Below are positions 54,857-63,499 of a DNA stretch of 64,000 bases, one piece after another. The stretch lies in the NCBI GenBank assembly GCA_023954075.1, contig JAMLIV010000003.1, positions 106,821 to 170,820 of the forward strand, read 5' to 3'. Position numbers and translations under genes: made by a program. The first letter of the stretch is position 1; each line of letters begins with the position of its first letter. A model generated the notes under the pieces. It had not been told where the DNA came from, did not search any database, and saw nothing but the letters and a program-made list of their open reading frames with translations. Origin of the DNA: Lysobacteraceae bacterium (GTDB lineage Bacteria; Pseudomonadota; Gammaproteobacteria; Xanthomonadales; Xanthomonadaceae).

Positions 54857-56353
54857 ATGAGCCGCCTCGTCATCGTCGTTGAAAAGCCCGCCGACTGGGG
54901 CTCCTACTACCCGTCCGAAGACGTCGTCTCCGCCACCGACTACCTCCAGAACGAAGGCACGGCCGCGGCCAGCGCCGACGAGCGGGTGCAGGTCATCAAC
55001 CTGTGCCGCAGCTACAAGTACCTGGGCGTGGGCTACTACGTCTCGCTCCTGGCCGAGGCGCGCGGGCACCGCGTGATTCCCTCGGTGCGCACCCTCAACG
55101 ACCTGCGCCGCCGCTCGCTCTACGGCTTCGACCTCGACGACCTCAACCAGCGCCTGGGCAAATACCTGCGCGACCGCGCCGACTCGGCCGCCTTCAGCAT
55201 CGGCGTGTACTTCGGCCACACCCGGCACGAACCGCTCGCCGAACTGGCGCGGCAGGTGTTCGAAGCCTTCCCCTGCCCGATCCTGCGCATCGAGTTCGAG
55301 CGCGATCGGGTCTGGCAGATCAGCGCGATCAAGCCGACCAGCCTCACCACCCTGGACCCGGAGCAGGAGGACGTCTTCGCCGTCGGGCTCGACGTCTTCT
55401 CCCGCAAGATCTGGCGCAAGCCGCGCGCGCGCAAGCGCTTCCGCTACGAAATCGCGATGCTGCACGACCCCGCCGAGGTCATGCCACCGTCCAACAAGCG
55501 CGCGCTGCGCCACTTCATCGACGCCGGCAAGGCGCTCGGCATGGAAGTGGACCCGATCACCCGCGCCGACTACTCCCGGCTGCCCGAATACGACGGGCTC
55601 TTCATCCGCGAAACCACCTCGCTCGACAATCACACCTACCGCTTCTCCCACCGCGCCGAGCGCGAAGGCATGGTCGTCATCGACGATCCGGTATCGATCC
55701 TGCGCTGCACCAACAAGATCTACCTCAACGATCTCCTGCACGCGAAAAAGCTCGCCACCCCGCGCACCGAAATCATGTTCCGCGACAGCGACGCCCAGCT
55801 CGCCGCGCTGGGCGATACGCTCGGCTATCCGCTGGTGCTCAAGATTCCCGACGGCTCCTTCTCGCGCGGCGTGGTCAAGGTCGAAGACGAAGCCGCGCTG
55901 CGCACCGCCGCCGCGCAGCTGTTCCAGCACAGCGCGCTGCTGATCGCCCAGGAGTTCATGTATACCGAATTCGATTGGCGCATCGGCGTACTCAACGGCC
56001 AGCCGCTCTACGCCTGCCAGTACTTCATGTCGCGCGGCCACTGGCAGATTTACGACCACGCCCACGGCAGCGCCCGCGGCCAGCCGCGCGCCGGCGGCTT
56101 CAAGACCCTGCCCGTGCGCGATGCCCCGGCCGCCGTGGTGAAACTCGCGCAGAAAGCCACCGCGCCCATCGGCAACGGGCTCTACGGCGTGGACATCAAG
56201 AGCGATGGCGCGCGCACCGTGGTGATCGAAGTCAACGACAACCCCTCCATCGACGCCGGCGTGGAAGACCTCTATCTCGGCGAGGATCTCTACCGCCGCA
56301 TCATGGCCGAATTCCTGCGCCGGCTGGAACGCAAGCGCCTGGGTATCGGCTGA
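54857..56353 (+). CDS. RimK-like ATP-grasp ligase with RLAN N-terminal domain
   Basis: The 498-residue protein has an N-terminal RLAN domain (about 1-230, starting SRLVIVVEKPADWGSYYPSE and containing LCRSYKYLGVGYYVSLLAEA) and a C-terminal ATP-grasp fold (about 280-490) with YPLVLKIPDGSFSRGVVKV, FMYTEFDWRIGVLNG and the metal-binding VVIEVNDNPSIDAGVED. RLAN ligases are predicted to form amide bonds, adding amino acids to a protein or small molecule. With the divergent GNAT and M50 genes it may form a peptide-modification cassette. It is convergent with the integron integrase gene (47 bp apart), so it marks the chromosomal edge of the integron. Confidence 0.88.
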   Translation: MSRLVIVVEKPADWGSYYPSEDVVSATDYLQNEGTAAASADERVQVINLCRSYKYLGVGYYVSLLAEARGHRVIPSVRTLNDLRRRSLYGFDLDDLNQRLGKYLRDRADSAAFSIGVYFGHTRHEPLAELARQVFEAFPCPILRIEFERDRVWQISAIKPTSLTTLDPEQEDVFAVGLDVFSRKIWRKPRARKRFRYEIAMLHDPAEVMPPSNKRALRHFIDAGKALGMEVDPITRADYSRLPEYDGLFIRETTSLDNHTYRFSHRAEREGMVVIDDPVSILRCTNKIYLNDLLHAKKLATPRTEIMFRDSDAQLAALGDTLGYPLVLKIPDGSFSRGVVKVEDEAALRTAAAQLFQHSALLIAQEFMYTEFDWRIGVLNGQPLYACQYFMSRGHWQIYDHAHGSARGQPRAGGFKTLPVRDAPAAVVKLAQKATAPIGNGLYGVDIKSDGARTVVIEVNDNPSIDAGVEDLYLGEDLYRRIMAEFLRRLERKRLGIG

Positions 56354-56400
56354 CGCCGGCACCGGTTTCCACCCCGCTTATCCCGAACATCGGATTTGCC

Positions 56401-57417
56401 TCACCGATCCAGCGGACTGCGCACCCCCGACGCGCCCCGATTGAGCACGTGCACGTAAATCTGCGTGGTGCTCACGTCCGAATGCCCCAACAGCTCCTGC
56501 ACCGTGCGGATGTCGTAGCCGCCCTCGATCAGGTGCGTGGCGAACGAGTGCCGCAAGGTGTGGCAGGTCGCACGCTGGTTCAAACCCGCCGCCGTCACCG
56601 CCCGCTTCATCGCGCGCTGCACGGTGGACTCGTCCAGATGGTGACGCCGGATCGCGCCGTCGCGCGGATCGATGGCGCGATGCCGAGCCGGAAAAACATA
56701 CTGCCAGCCCTCCTCGCGCGCCGCCGCCGGGTATTTGCGCGACAAGGCATCGGGCAGCCAGACCTCCCCGAATCCCGCCGCCGTATCGATGCGGTGCAGC
56801 CGCCGCGCTTCCTCCAGCTGCATCAGGAGCGGCGAAATCAGCGTCGCCGGCAGCATCGTGCGCCGATCCTTCCCGCCCTTTCCGTGCCGCACCGTCAGCT
56901 CGCGCCGCGCGAAGTCCACGTCCTGAATCCGCAGGCGCAGCGCCTCCAGCAGCCGCAACCCGCTGCCGTAGAGCAGGCTGGCAACCATCCAGGAAACCCC
57001 TTCCAGTGCGTCGAGCAGCCGGAACACTTCTTCGCGAGCAAGCACCACCGGCAGGCGATCCGGCCGCTTCGCCCGCCGGATGTTTTCCATCCACGGAAGG
57101 TTTATTTTCAGCACCTCCCGATACAGAAACAGCAGCGCCGACAGCGCCTGATTCTGCGTGGACGCCGCCACGTTCGCTTCGGCCGCCAACGCGGTGAGGA
57201 ACGCCTCCACCTCGCGTTTGCCCAGGTCGCGCGGATGCCGTTTCCCGTTGGCGAGAATGAAGCGTCGAATCCAGCCGACGTACGCCTCCTCGGTACGTCG
57301 CGCCAACCCGAGCCGGCGGAGCCTGCCGCGCACCTCGTCCAGCAGACGCGGGCGCGGCGACGCGTCCGCTGGCAGCGGCCTTGCACCACCCTTCTTCTCG
57401 TGTGACCATCCACCCAT
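56401..57417 (-). CDS. intI: integron integrase
   Basis: The 338-residue tyrosine recombinase has all catalytic residues: Arg155 ([12 protein letters not shown]), Lys180 (HGKGGKDR), His286 and Arg289 ([12 protein letters not shown]), His312 ([11 protein letters not shown]) and Tyr321 (IYVHV). The integron-specific helix between domains is present at 224-244 ([20 protein letters not shown]), which other tyrosine recombinases lack and which lets IntI bind folded attC hairpins. Length is as for IntI1 (337). It is transcribed away from the cassettes, as usual. The start at 57417 gives a somewhat basic extra N terminus ([11 protein letters not shown]). It appears functional. Confidence 0.95.
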   Translation of the reverse strand: MGGWSHEKKGGARPLPADASPRPRLLDEVRGRLRRLGLARRTEEAYVGWIRRFILANGKRHPRDLGKREVEAFLTALAAEANVAASTQNQALSALLFLYREVLKINLPWMENIRRAKRPDRLPVVLAREEVFRLLDALEGVSWMVASLLYGSGLRLLEALRLRIQDVDFARRELTVRHGKGGKDRRTMLPATLISPLLMQLEEARRLHRIDTAAGFGEVWLPDALSRKYPAAAREEGWQYVFPARHRAIDPRDGAIRRHHLDESTVQRAMKRAVTAAGLNQRATCHTLRHSFATHLIEGGYDIRTVQELLGHSDVSTTQIYVHVLNRGASGVRSPLDR

Positions 57418-57581
57418 AGCCCAGCCCCCGGTTCGCCAAGAAACGCTGCAAGATTAGGCTGACTGGATAGGCTGCACGATCAGAACAACCCCTTGTTTCG
57501 GCTAAGACTTTTGCTTTGCGCCGTCCGTAAACGGCGGGATTAGGCTGCAGAGTTAGGCTGACGCATGGGGTCGAATTGTAG
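57418..57581 (+). promoter_or_regulatory. attI region of the integron
   Basis: The stretch between intI and the first cassette has four copies of TAGGCTG: 57455-57461, 57468-57474, 57541-57547 and 57554-57560 (three of them as TTAGGCTG). They resemble the repeated integrase-binding sites of attI. The crossover point can be placed at the G of GTTAGATGCC (57581), because the following cassette's attC begins with its exact complement GGCATCTAAC (58036). A second GTTRRRY site (GTTAGGC) is at 57552. I could not fix a cassette promoter with confidence. Confidence 0.75.
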
Positions 57582-57695
57582 TTAGATGCCAGATTTGGCG
57601 TTGCGTATGCTCACAGAAAATCGATAGCCGCAAGACTGTTTTTGGCAACTCATAGCCACTACAATTTCTCCTTCATACCGTAGAGGAGATTGCGC

Positions 57696-58028
57696 GTGAA
57701 GAACTGGATATTTCTGGCTGTTGCAATCTTTGGCGAGGTCATCGCAACTTCCGCACTGAAGTCTAGCCATGGATTCACTAGGTTAGTTCCTTCCGTTGTA
57801 GTTGTGGCTGGCTACGGGCTTGCGTTCTATTTCTTGTCTCTCGCGCTCAAGTCCATTCCGGTCGGTATTGCTTACGCTGTATGGGCTGGGCTTGGCATCG
57901 TGCTTGTGGCAGCTATTGCTTGGATTTTCCATGGCCAAAAACTAGACTTCTGGGCGTTCATTGGCATAGGACTTATCGTCAGTGGCGTCGCCGTTCTAAA
58001 CCTGCTATCCAAGGTCAGCGCACATTGA
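57696..58028 (+). CDS. QacE-like small multidrug resistance (SMR) exporter
   Basis: The 110-residue SMR protein starts with GTG at 57696 behind GAGGAGA; a TTG two codons upstream also fits, but the GTG gives the normal SMR length and places the essential Glu at residue 14 ([20 protein letters not shown]). Further hallmarks: [52 protein letters not shown] and a [10 protein letters not shown] end. It has four membrane helices. The match to the QacE proteins of integrons is close from end to end. Such proteins export quaternary ammonium cations with protons, probably as antiparallel dimers. Being first in the array, it should be the best expressed cassette gene. It is less GC-rich than the chromosome. 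Confidence 0.92.
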   Translation: MKNWIFLAVAIFGEVIATSALKSSHGFTRLVPSVVVVAGYGLAFYFLSLALKSIPVGIAYAVWAGLGIVLVAAIAWIFHGQKLDFWAFIGIGLIVSGVAVLNLLSKVSAH

Positions 58029-58035
58029 CCGGGTT

Positions 58036-58051
58036 GGCATCTAACAATTCA
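58036..58051 (+). repeat. attC1, left arm
   Basis: GGCATCTAACAATTCA: the first ten bases are the exact complement of the start of the qac cassette (57581-57590), so this is its own recombination site. CTAACAATTC is the same as in aadA-type attC sites. It is cut at this point by the IS1111-type element; the right arm is at 59584. Confidence 0.85.
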
Positions 58052-58396
58052 TGTATGGACTCCTCCGTCAACCCCTGACGGCAGGACAGTGTGAAGCGGC
58101 AGCTTCCACGGCGGTTTGATTCTCGGCTTTTCACCCGCTGATGCCTCTGCTTCAACCCCGGCAAGGCGGGAGCGGTTGCATTCGTGTATTCGGCTTTGCG
58201 GTGGGTATTCCCCGAGCCATCATGGAATCCGCGAAGCAGGGCCAGACATTCAATCGGCCACGCGGGCCAGAATAGTTATCGGCTTGGCTGCTTCGGGGAC
58301 CGACACGCTTGTATGAGTTGAGGCTTTCTGCAACATCGCGTTGTCTGAACGGTGCTGTACTGCGTGACGCGGTGCTGCGGTTGAAGTGGAAGGGGA
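58052..58396 (-). ncRNA. candidate seeker RNA region of IS1111 copy 1
   Basis: The 345 bp between the normal transposase stop and the element's right end (in transposase orientation) are conserved in all three copies, although not protein-coding in a conserved frame. IS1111 elements encode their guide RNA in this position. It contains ACATTCAATCGG (58246-58257), of which CATTCAA equals the attC1 sequence across the insertion point (TTCA/TTCAAG). The boundaries of the RNA are not known; the pairing is an inference from short matches. Confidence 0.45.
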
Positions 58397-59490
58397 TCAG
58401 CCGCGCAGGCTTCGCGCCGGCTGACGTGTTCGGGGTCGAAACTGGTGCCGTGGTGTTCAGCGGCCCACAGCCGTCTGGCCACCTTGTTGGCCAACGCCAC
58501 GGCGGCTTTGTTGTGGCCTTTTCGTTCGGCCAGAGCCAGCGCCCATTGCTGGGTGCGATCCAGCGGCTGATCGCGCTTTTTGGCCGTAGCGGCCACCACC
58601 AGCGCCGAGCGCGCGCCGTGGATCAGCAAGGTGCGCAGGTACACGTCCCCCTGCTTGGTAATGCGCCCGAGCTTGCGCGTGCCGCCGCTGGAATATTCAC
58701 GCGGCGTCAGGCCCAGGGCACTGGCGAAGTGTCGACCGGACGGGAAGCGCGCAAAGTCGCCGATACCCGCGCTCAGCGCCGTGGCGGTGATCAGGCCCAC
58801 GCCGCTGGCGGCCATCAGGCGCTGGCAGCGGGTATCGAGTTTGGCGATGTCGGCGAGCTGTTTCTCGATGGCGGCCATCGCCTCCTGGCAGGCGGTGATC
58901 TGGTCGAGCAGGCCGGCCAGCGCATGACGCAGCGCCATCGGAATATCGTTGTCGCCATCCTCCAGCGCCGCCAGCGTGGCCGGGCGCACCTTGTCGGCAC
59001 CGGCAGGAATGGCGATGCCGAACTCGCGCAGCAGGCCGCGCACGGTGTTGATCGCCGCCGTGCGCTGCGCCTTGTGGTGCTCGCGGATGCGATGCAGGCC
59101 TTGGGTACTCTGCTGCTCCGGCGTCTTGATCGGCACCGGGCGAATATCCCCGCAGCGCGCCGCCTCCAGCAGGCCGGCAGCATCGGCGCGATCGGTCTTG
59201 TTGCGCCGAACGTAGGGGCGCACGTGCTGGGCAGGCAGCAGCGTCACATCATGCCCAAGCCGGGCAAAACGTCGCGCCCAGGCATGGGCCGAGCCGCAAG
59301 CCTCCATCACGATGCGCAGCGCCGTGCGATTCTCCAGGCACTTGGCAAACGGCCCGCGCTTGAGCCGCTTGCGTTCGACAATCTGCCCGGCGGCATCGGC
59401 GAAGGCCAGTTCGTAGACATCCTTGGCAAGATCAATGGCAAGCATGACGGCGGAAGCTGCGGTTCGGGTGGATTTGGTGGTAGCGTTCAT
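58276..59490 (-). CDS. IS1111-type transposase (DEDD recombinase), C-terminally extended by a frameshift
   Basis: The 404-residue protein has the DEDD (RuvC-like) domain with Asp20, Glu63, Asp100 and Asp103 (AIDLAKDVY, VMEACGS, NKTDRADAAG) and the C-terminal Tnp20 domain (ASGVGLITATALSAGIGDF, then LGLTPREYSSGGTRKLGR with the likely nucleophilic serine at 267/268). Copies 2 and 3 stop soon after HVSRRE, at the equivalent of 58397; in copy 1 a base is missing there, so that about 40 foreign residues are added. The core enzyme of about 364 residues is otherwise intact and probably active. Confidence 0.88.
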   Translation of the reverse strand: MNATTKSTRTAASAVMLAIDLAKDVYELAFADAAGQIVERKRLKRGPFAKCLENRTALRIVMEACGSAHAWARRFARLGHDVTLLPAQHVRPYVRRNKTDRADAAGLLEAARCGDIRPVPIKTPEQQSTQGLHRIREHHKAQRTAAINTVRGLLREFGIAIPAGADKVRPATLAALEDGDNDIPMALRHALAGLLDQITACQEAMAAIEKQLADIAKLDTRCQRLMAASGVGLITATALSAGIGDFARFPSGRHFASALGLTPREYSSGGTRKLGRITKQGDVYLRTLLIHGARSALVVAATAKKRDQPLDRTQQWALALAERKGHNKAAVALANKVARRLWAAEHHGTSFDPEHVSRREACAADPLPLQPQHRVTQYSTVQTTRCCRKPQLIQACRSPKQPSR

Positions 59491-59583
59491 GGCGGACTCC
59501 TCTCGTGATCCCGTGTCTGGCGGCGAGAACCCCAGTCTGGCTCATCGAAGCCGTGTGGGGCGCGGGAGGAGTCCATTCGATCA

Positions 59584-59631
59584 TTCAAGCCGACGCCGCT
59601 TCGCGGCGCGGCTTAATTCAGGCGTTAGGTG
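59584..59631 (+). repeat. attC1, right arm
   Basis: This arm begins TTCAAGCCGACGCCGCTTCG, continues as the complementary CGGCGCGGCTTAA, and ends GGCGTTAGGTG; GTTAGGT fits the GTTRRRY core site. Joined to 58036-58051 it makes a normal aadA-like attC of about 64 bp that can fold into the hairpin IntI recognises. Confidence 0.85.
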
Positions 59632-59636
59632 TCAAT

Positions 59637-60065
59637 GTGGGCTTTGTCGCGAACCTGAGCGCGATCACTAGCACCATCTTGGGCCCCGAGGTTCAGTTGC
59701 TGACTGCATTGGCGGTTCCGCTTGGTGTGTTTGCGTTGCTTCATCGCAGGCACCTCAGGACACCGAAGCAAAGGCGGCTCGTAGTCGCAGCGCTGCTTCT
59801 CTGGTGCCTGGTTCCCGCTTCGCTTCTGCTTGGCGCTGCTTTCGCATTCTCCGGCCAAGCCCAGGTGCGGGGCATCGAGTTCAATGAGCCCGCCGCGCTC
59901 ACGGTCTGGTTTTCCTTTGGCTTCGCCGTTGTCGGGGCTGTTGTCTTGGTTGCACTGGGGCGAGGTGTAAGGCTCAATGTACTGGCTGCCGTGTGTCCCC
60001 TTATCCCATTACTTGGCATCGTTTGTTTCTCAGCCGTAAGCGCGATAGTTGGGGTAGGTCCATGA
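59637..60065 (+). CDS. cassette 2 gene: four-helix membrane protein of unknown function
   Basis: The 142-residue product starts with GTG at 59637; AGGTG (59627-59631), part of the attC core site itself, lies at the right distance to act as ribosome binding site. The frame stays open upstream to 59505, but those codons belong to the IS and attC and are not native. Four hydrophobic helices are visible: LLTALAVPLGVFALL, LVVAALLLWCLVPASLLLGA, ALTVWFSFGFAVVGAVVLVA and VLAAVCPLIPLLGIVCFSAV. I do not recognise a family. Its own attC begins ACACCTAAC at 60077. Confidence 0.65.
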   Translation: MGFVANLSAITSTILGPEVQLLTALAVPLGVFALLHRRHLRTPKQRRLVVAALLLWCLVPASLLLGAAFAFSGQAQVRGIEFNEPAALTVWFSFGFAVVGAVVLVALGRGVRLNVLAAVCPLIPLLGIVCFSAVSAIVGVGP

Positions 60066-60076
60066 GTACCGTGTTC

Positions 60077-60091
60077 ACACCTAACTATGCG
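60077..60091 (+). repeat. attC2, left arm
   Basis: ACACCTAACTATGCG: the first nine bases complement the start of cassette 2 (GTTAGGTGT at 59624). It is cut at the same distance from CTAAC as attC1 by IS copy 2. Confidence 0.82.
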
Positions 60092-61620
60092 TGTATGGAC
60101 TCCTCCGTCAACCCCTGACGGCAGGACAGTGTGAAGCGGCAGCTTCACGGCGGTTTGATTCTCTCGGCTTTTCACCTGCTGATGCCTCTGCTTCAACCCC
60201 GGCAAGGCGGGAGCGGTTGCATTCGTGTATTCGGCTTTGCGGTGGGTATTCCCCGAGCCATCATGGAATCCGCGAAGCAGGGCCAGACATTCAATCGGCC
60301 ACGCGGGCCAGAATAGTTATCGGCTTGGCTGCTTCGGGGACCGACACGCTTGTACGAGTTGAGGCTTGCAACATCAAAAGGTCTGGAACGCCGCGGTACT
60401 GCGTGACGCGGTGCTGCGGTTGAAGTGAAGGATCAGGCTGCGCAGGCTTCGCGCCGGCTGACGTGTTCGGGGTCGTAAACTGCGCCGTGGTGTTCAGCGG
60501 CCCACAGCCGTCTGGCCACCTTTGCTGGCCAACGCCACGGCGGCTTTGTTGTGGCCTTCGTTCGGCCAGAGCCAGCGCCCATTGCTGGGTGCGATCCAGC
60601 GGCTGATCGCGCTTTTTGGCCGTAGCGGCCACCACCAGCGCCGAGCGCGCGCGCCGTGGATCACCAGCGTGCGCAGGTACACATCGCCCTGCTTGGTGAT
60701 GCGTCCGAGCGCGTGCCGCCGCTGGAATACTCACGCGGGGTCAAACCCAGCGCACTGGCGAAGTGCCGAATTCGATGGAAAGCGTGCAAAGTCGCCACGC
60801 CCGCACTCATCGCCGTGGCCGTGATCAGGCCCACGCCAAGCGGCGGCCATCAGGCGCTGGCAGCGAGTGTCGCGCCTGGCAAAATCAGCCAGTTGTATTT
60901 CGATGGCATCCATCGCTTCGGCCTGGTCGGTGATCTGATCCAGCAATGCCGCCAGCGTGGCGCAGCGCCATCGGGATATCGCGTTGTCGCCATCTTCCAG
61001 CGCCGCCAGCGTGGCCGGCGTACCTTATCGGCTCCGCCGGGAATGGCGATGCCGAACTCGCGCAACAGGCCGCGCACGGTATTGATCGCCGCCGTGCGCT
61101 GCGCTCTTGTGGTGTTCGCGGATGCGATGTAGGCCCTGCGTGCCTTGTTGCTCCGGCGTTTTCACCGGCACCGGGCGAATATCGCCGCAGCGTGCCGCCT
61201 CCAGCAGGCCGGCAGCATCGGCGCGATCGGCCTTGTTGCGCCGAACGTGTAGGGGCGCACGTGTGCTGGGCAGGCAGCAGCGTCACATCATGCCCAAGCC
61301 GGGCAAAACGTCGCGCCCAGGCATGGGCCGAGCCGCAAGCCTCCATCACGATGCGCAGCGCCGTGCGATTCTCCAGGCACTTGGCAAACGGCCCGCGCTT
61401 GAGCCGCTTGCGTTCGACAATCTGCCCGGCGGCATCGGCGAAGGCCAGTTCGTAGACATCCTTGGCAAGATCAATGGCAAGCATGACGGCGGAAGCTGCG
61501 GTTCGGGTGGATTTGGTGGTAGCGTGCATGTCGGACACCTCTCATGATCCCGCGTCTGACGGCGCAACCTCAGTCTGGCTCATCGAAGCCGTGTGGGACG
61601 CGGGGGAGTCCATTCGATCA
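60092..61620 (-). mobile_element. IS1111-type element copy 2, degraded
   Basis: The 1529-bp copy has TGT plus ATGGACTCCTCC (60095-60106) at the left and GGGGGAGTCCAT (61602-61613, one base lost) plus TCGATCA at the right. It is in the same orientation and the same position of attC2 as copy 1 in attC1. From about 61262 to 61535 it is practically identical to copy 1, but most of the rest differs by many one- and two-base insertions and deletions. Confidence 0.85.
60433..61529 (-). pseudogene. IS1111-type transposase, disrupted by multiple frameshifts
   Basis: The N-terminal 88 residues (MHATTKSTRTAASAVMLAID to LLPAQH) are the same as in copy 1. Then the frame is lost through TG insertions near 61249 and 61262 and further indels at about 61108, 60960, 60840, 60770, 60710, 60655, 60560 and 60520. 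The remaining codons, including the final SRREACAA and stop at 60433-60435, can be followed only by shifting frame. No active enzyme can be made unless the indels are assembly errors. Confidence 0.85.
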
Positions 61621-61658
61621 TTCAAGCCGACGCCGCTTCGCAGCGCGGCTTAATTCAG
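61621..61658 (+). repeat. attC2, central part between two insertions
   Basis: This 38-bp piece starts TTCAAGCCGACGCCGCTTCG and ends GGCTTAATTCAG, and matches attC1 positions 59584-59621 with one change (CGCAGCG for CGCGGCG). It is bounded on the left by the IS1111-type element and on the right by an IS110-group element. Confidence 0.85.
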
Positions 61659-61680
61659 CAACTGTCTTGAAGCAAACCCC

Positions 61681-62752
<1,072 letters not shown>

Positions 62753-62754
62753 AG

Positions 62755-62840
62755 GCGTTATCGGGCGCGCACGCCGGGCTCTCGGCCCTTAGGCTAGGGG
62801 AATTGGAAGACATAAGGCGTTAGCTCTCAATGAGGGTTCC
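62755..62840 (+). repeat. end of attC2, a 62-bp cassette remnant and a further attC end
   Basis: GCGTTATCG (62755-62763) completes attC2 after the IS110 element. Only 62 bp later another GCGTTAGCTC (62817-62826) marks the start of the lipoprotein cassette. The piece between has no gene, and no CGATAAC left arm is found, so it seems to be a deleted cassette that kept only the right part of its attC. Confidence 0.55.
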
Positions 62841-63455
62841 ATGAGAATTTCTAGACTTTTCATTCTTGCGGTAGTTGCAGCGTTGTGCGGTTGCGCGAAA
62901 ACTACCAATATCAAACCAGAGCAAGTAGTCATAAATTCTTCGGAGGGGCAAATCGCCCCAGTCCGTGTATTCATCAATCGCCGTGTTCCCGTCGCGAGAT
63001 TTTATGTTAGTAGGCTAGAGGCGATAGAGTCAGCCCTAAAAGAGAGTGGTGCTTTCTTTGATATTGGCTCCCATGTTGATTCGCCTTTTATCCTTGACAT
63101 CGAGCTGAGCCGTGGAACTAATGATACGGCTGGTGATACAGCAGGTCAGATCCTTTCCGCCGCTACTTTGTTCCTTGTTCCAAGTAAAGTTCATAACTTC
63201 AATGAACTAAAAGTAGCTGTCTATGCCTACGGCAATATCATAAAGAATTATGAGTTTAAGCAAGAGTACACGCAGGTATTGGGGTTGCATAACTATAATG
63301 AAGTTGCAACCAATCAGGACAATGAATTTCTTTCCATAAAAAATCTTGTCAATAAGTTTGTCAACGCACTGGATGCGGATAAATTGCTACCAAAGGTTAA
63401 GCTAAGAAGTGCTCCGGAACCTGCGACTGAAACACCAAGCACAATAGAACTGTGA
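62841..63455 (+). CDS. cassette gene: AT-rich lipoprotein of unknown function
   Basis: The 204-residue product has a lipobox (LFILAVVAALCGC) after MRISR. The mature part has mixed alpha/beta character with VRVFINRRVPVARFYVSRLE, SPFILDIELSRGTNDTAGDT and LKVAVYAYGNIIKNYEFKQE. I do not recognise a family. Base composition is far richer in A+T than all neighbours (for example in 63181-63400), which points to an origin in another genome. The ATG follows GAGGG. Its cassette begins GTTAGCTCTC (62819) and its attC begins with the exact complement GAGAGCTAAC (63500). Confidence 0.72.
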   Translation: MRISRLFILAVVAALCGCAKTTNIKPEQVVINSSEGQIAPVRVFINRRVPVARFYVSRLEAIESALKESGAFFDIGSHVDSPFILDIELSRGTNDTAGDTAGQILSAATLFLVPSKVHNFNELKVAVYAYGNIIKNYEFKQEYTQVLGLHNYNEVATNQDNEFLSIKNLVNKFVNALDADKLLPKVKLRSAPEPATETPSTIEL

Positions 63456-63499
63456 ACTATCATTAAGTGGTGGTTAGTACAGTTTCATATCGCATGGTT

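Larger units (their letters stand above)
58052..59583 (-). mobile_element. IS1111-type element of the IS110 family, copy 1 (attC-targeting)
   Basis: The 1532-bp element has subterminal inverted repeats ATGGACTCCTCC (58055-58066) and GGAGGAGTCCAT (59565-59576), with 3 bases outside on the left (TGT) and 7 on the right (TCGATCA). This layout is diagnostic of the IS1111 subgroup. Comparison with copy 2 fixes the ends: the base before TGT varies (A or G) and belongs to the attC. No target duplication is seen. It lies in attC1 with the transposase gene directed toward the left arm. The insertion site matches the IS1111-attC group, known to target cassette recombination sites. Confidence 0.88.
57582..59624 (+). 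mobile_element. gene cassette 1 (qac), interrupted by an IS1111-type element
   Basis: The cassette starts after G/TTAGATGCC at 57581 and ends at the G of the next GTTAGGTGTC (59624). Without the 1532-bp insertion in its attC it is 511 bp. It carries one gene, the small multidrug exporter at 57696. Gene orientation (plus) and the short 5' leader are those of a normal cassette. Confidence 0.85.

Noticed and set aside
56378..57451. 357-codon frame overlapping intI in another frame
   Set aside because: It has low-complexity composition and no catalytic motifs, while the 56401-57417 frame has the complete integrase signature.
57418..57581. LexA box at the integrase promoter
   Set aside because: I looked for CTGT-N8-ACAG near intI because SOS control is common. 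Only loose CTG...CAG spacing is found (57472-57483), so no claim is made.
58309..59508. 399-codon plus-strand frame inside IS copy 1
   Set aside because: It is the antisense of the transposase gene and shows no family features; the opposite strand carries the complete DEDD motifs.
59505..59636. N-terminal extension of the cassette 2 gene
   Set aside because: The extra codons lie in the IS end and the attC and would not exist before the insertion; the GTG at 59637 is within the cassette.
58052..61620. Composite transposon formed by IS copies 1 and 2
   Set aside because: Both copies are explained by separate insertions in attC sites, and the DNA between them is an ordinary cassette. IS110-family elements move as single circles, not as composite units.
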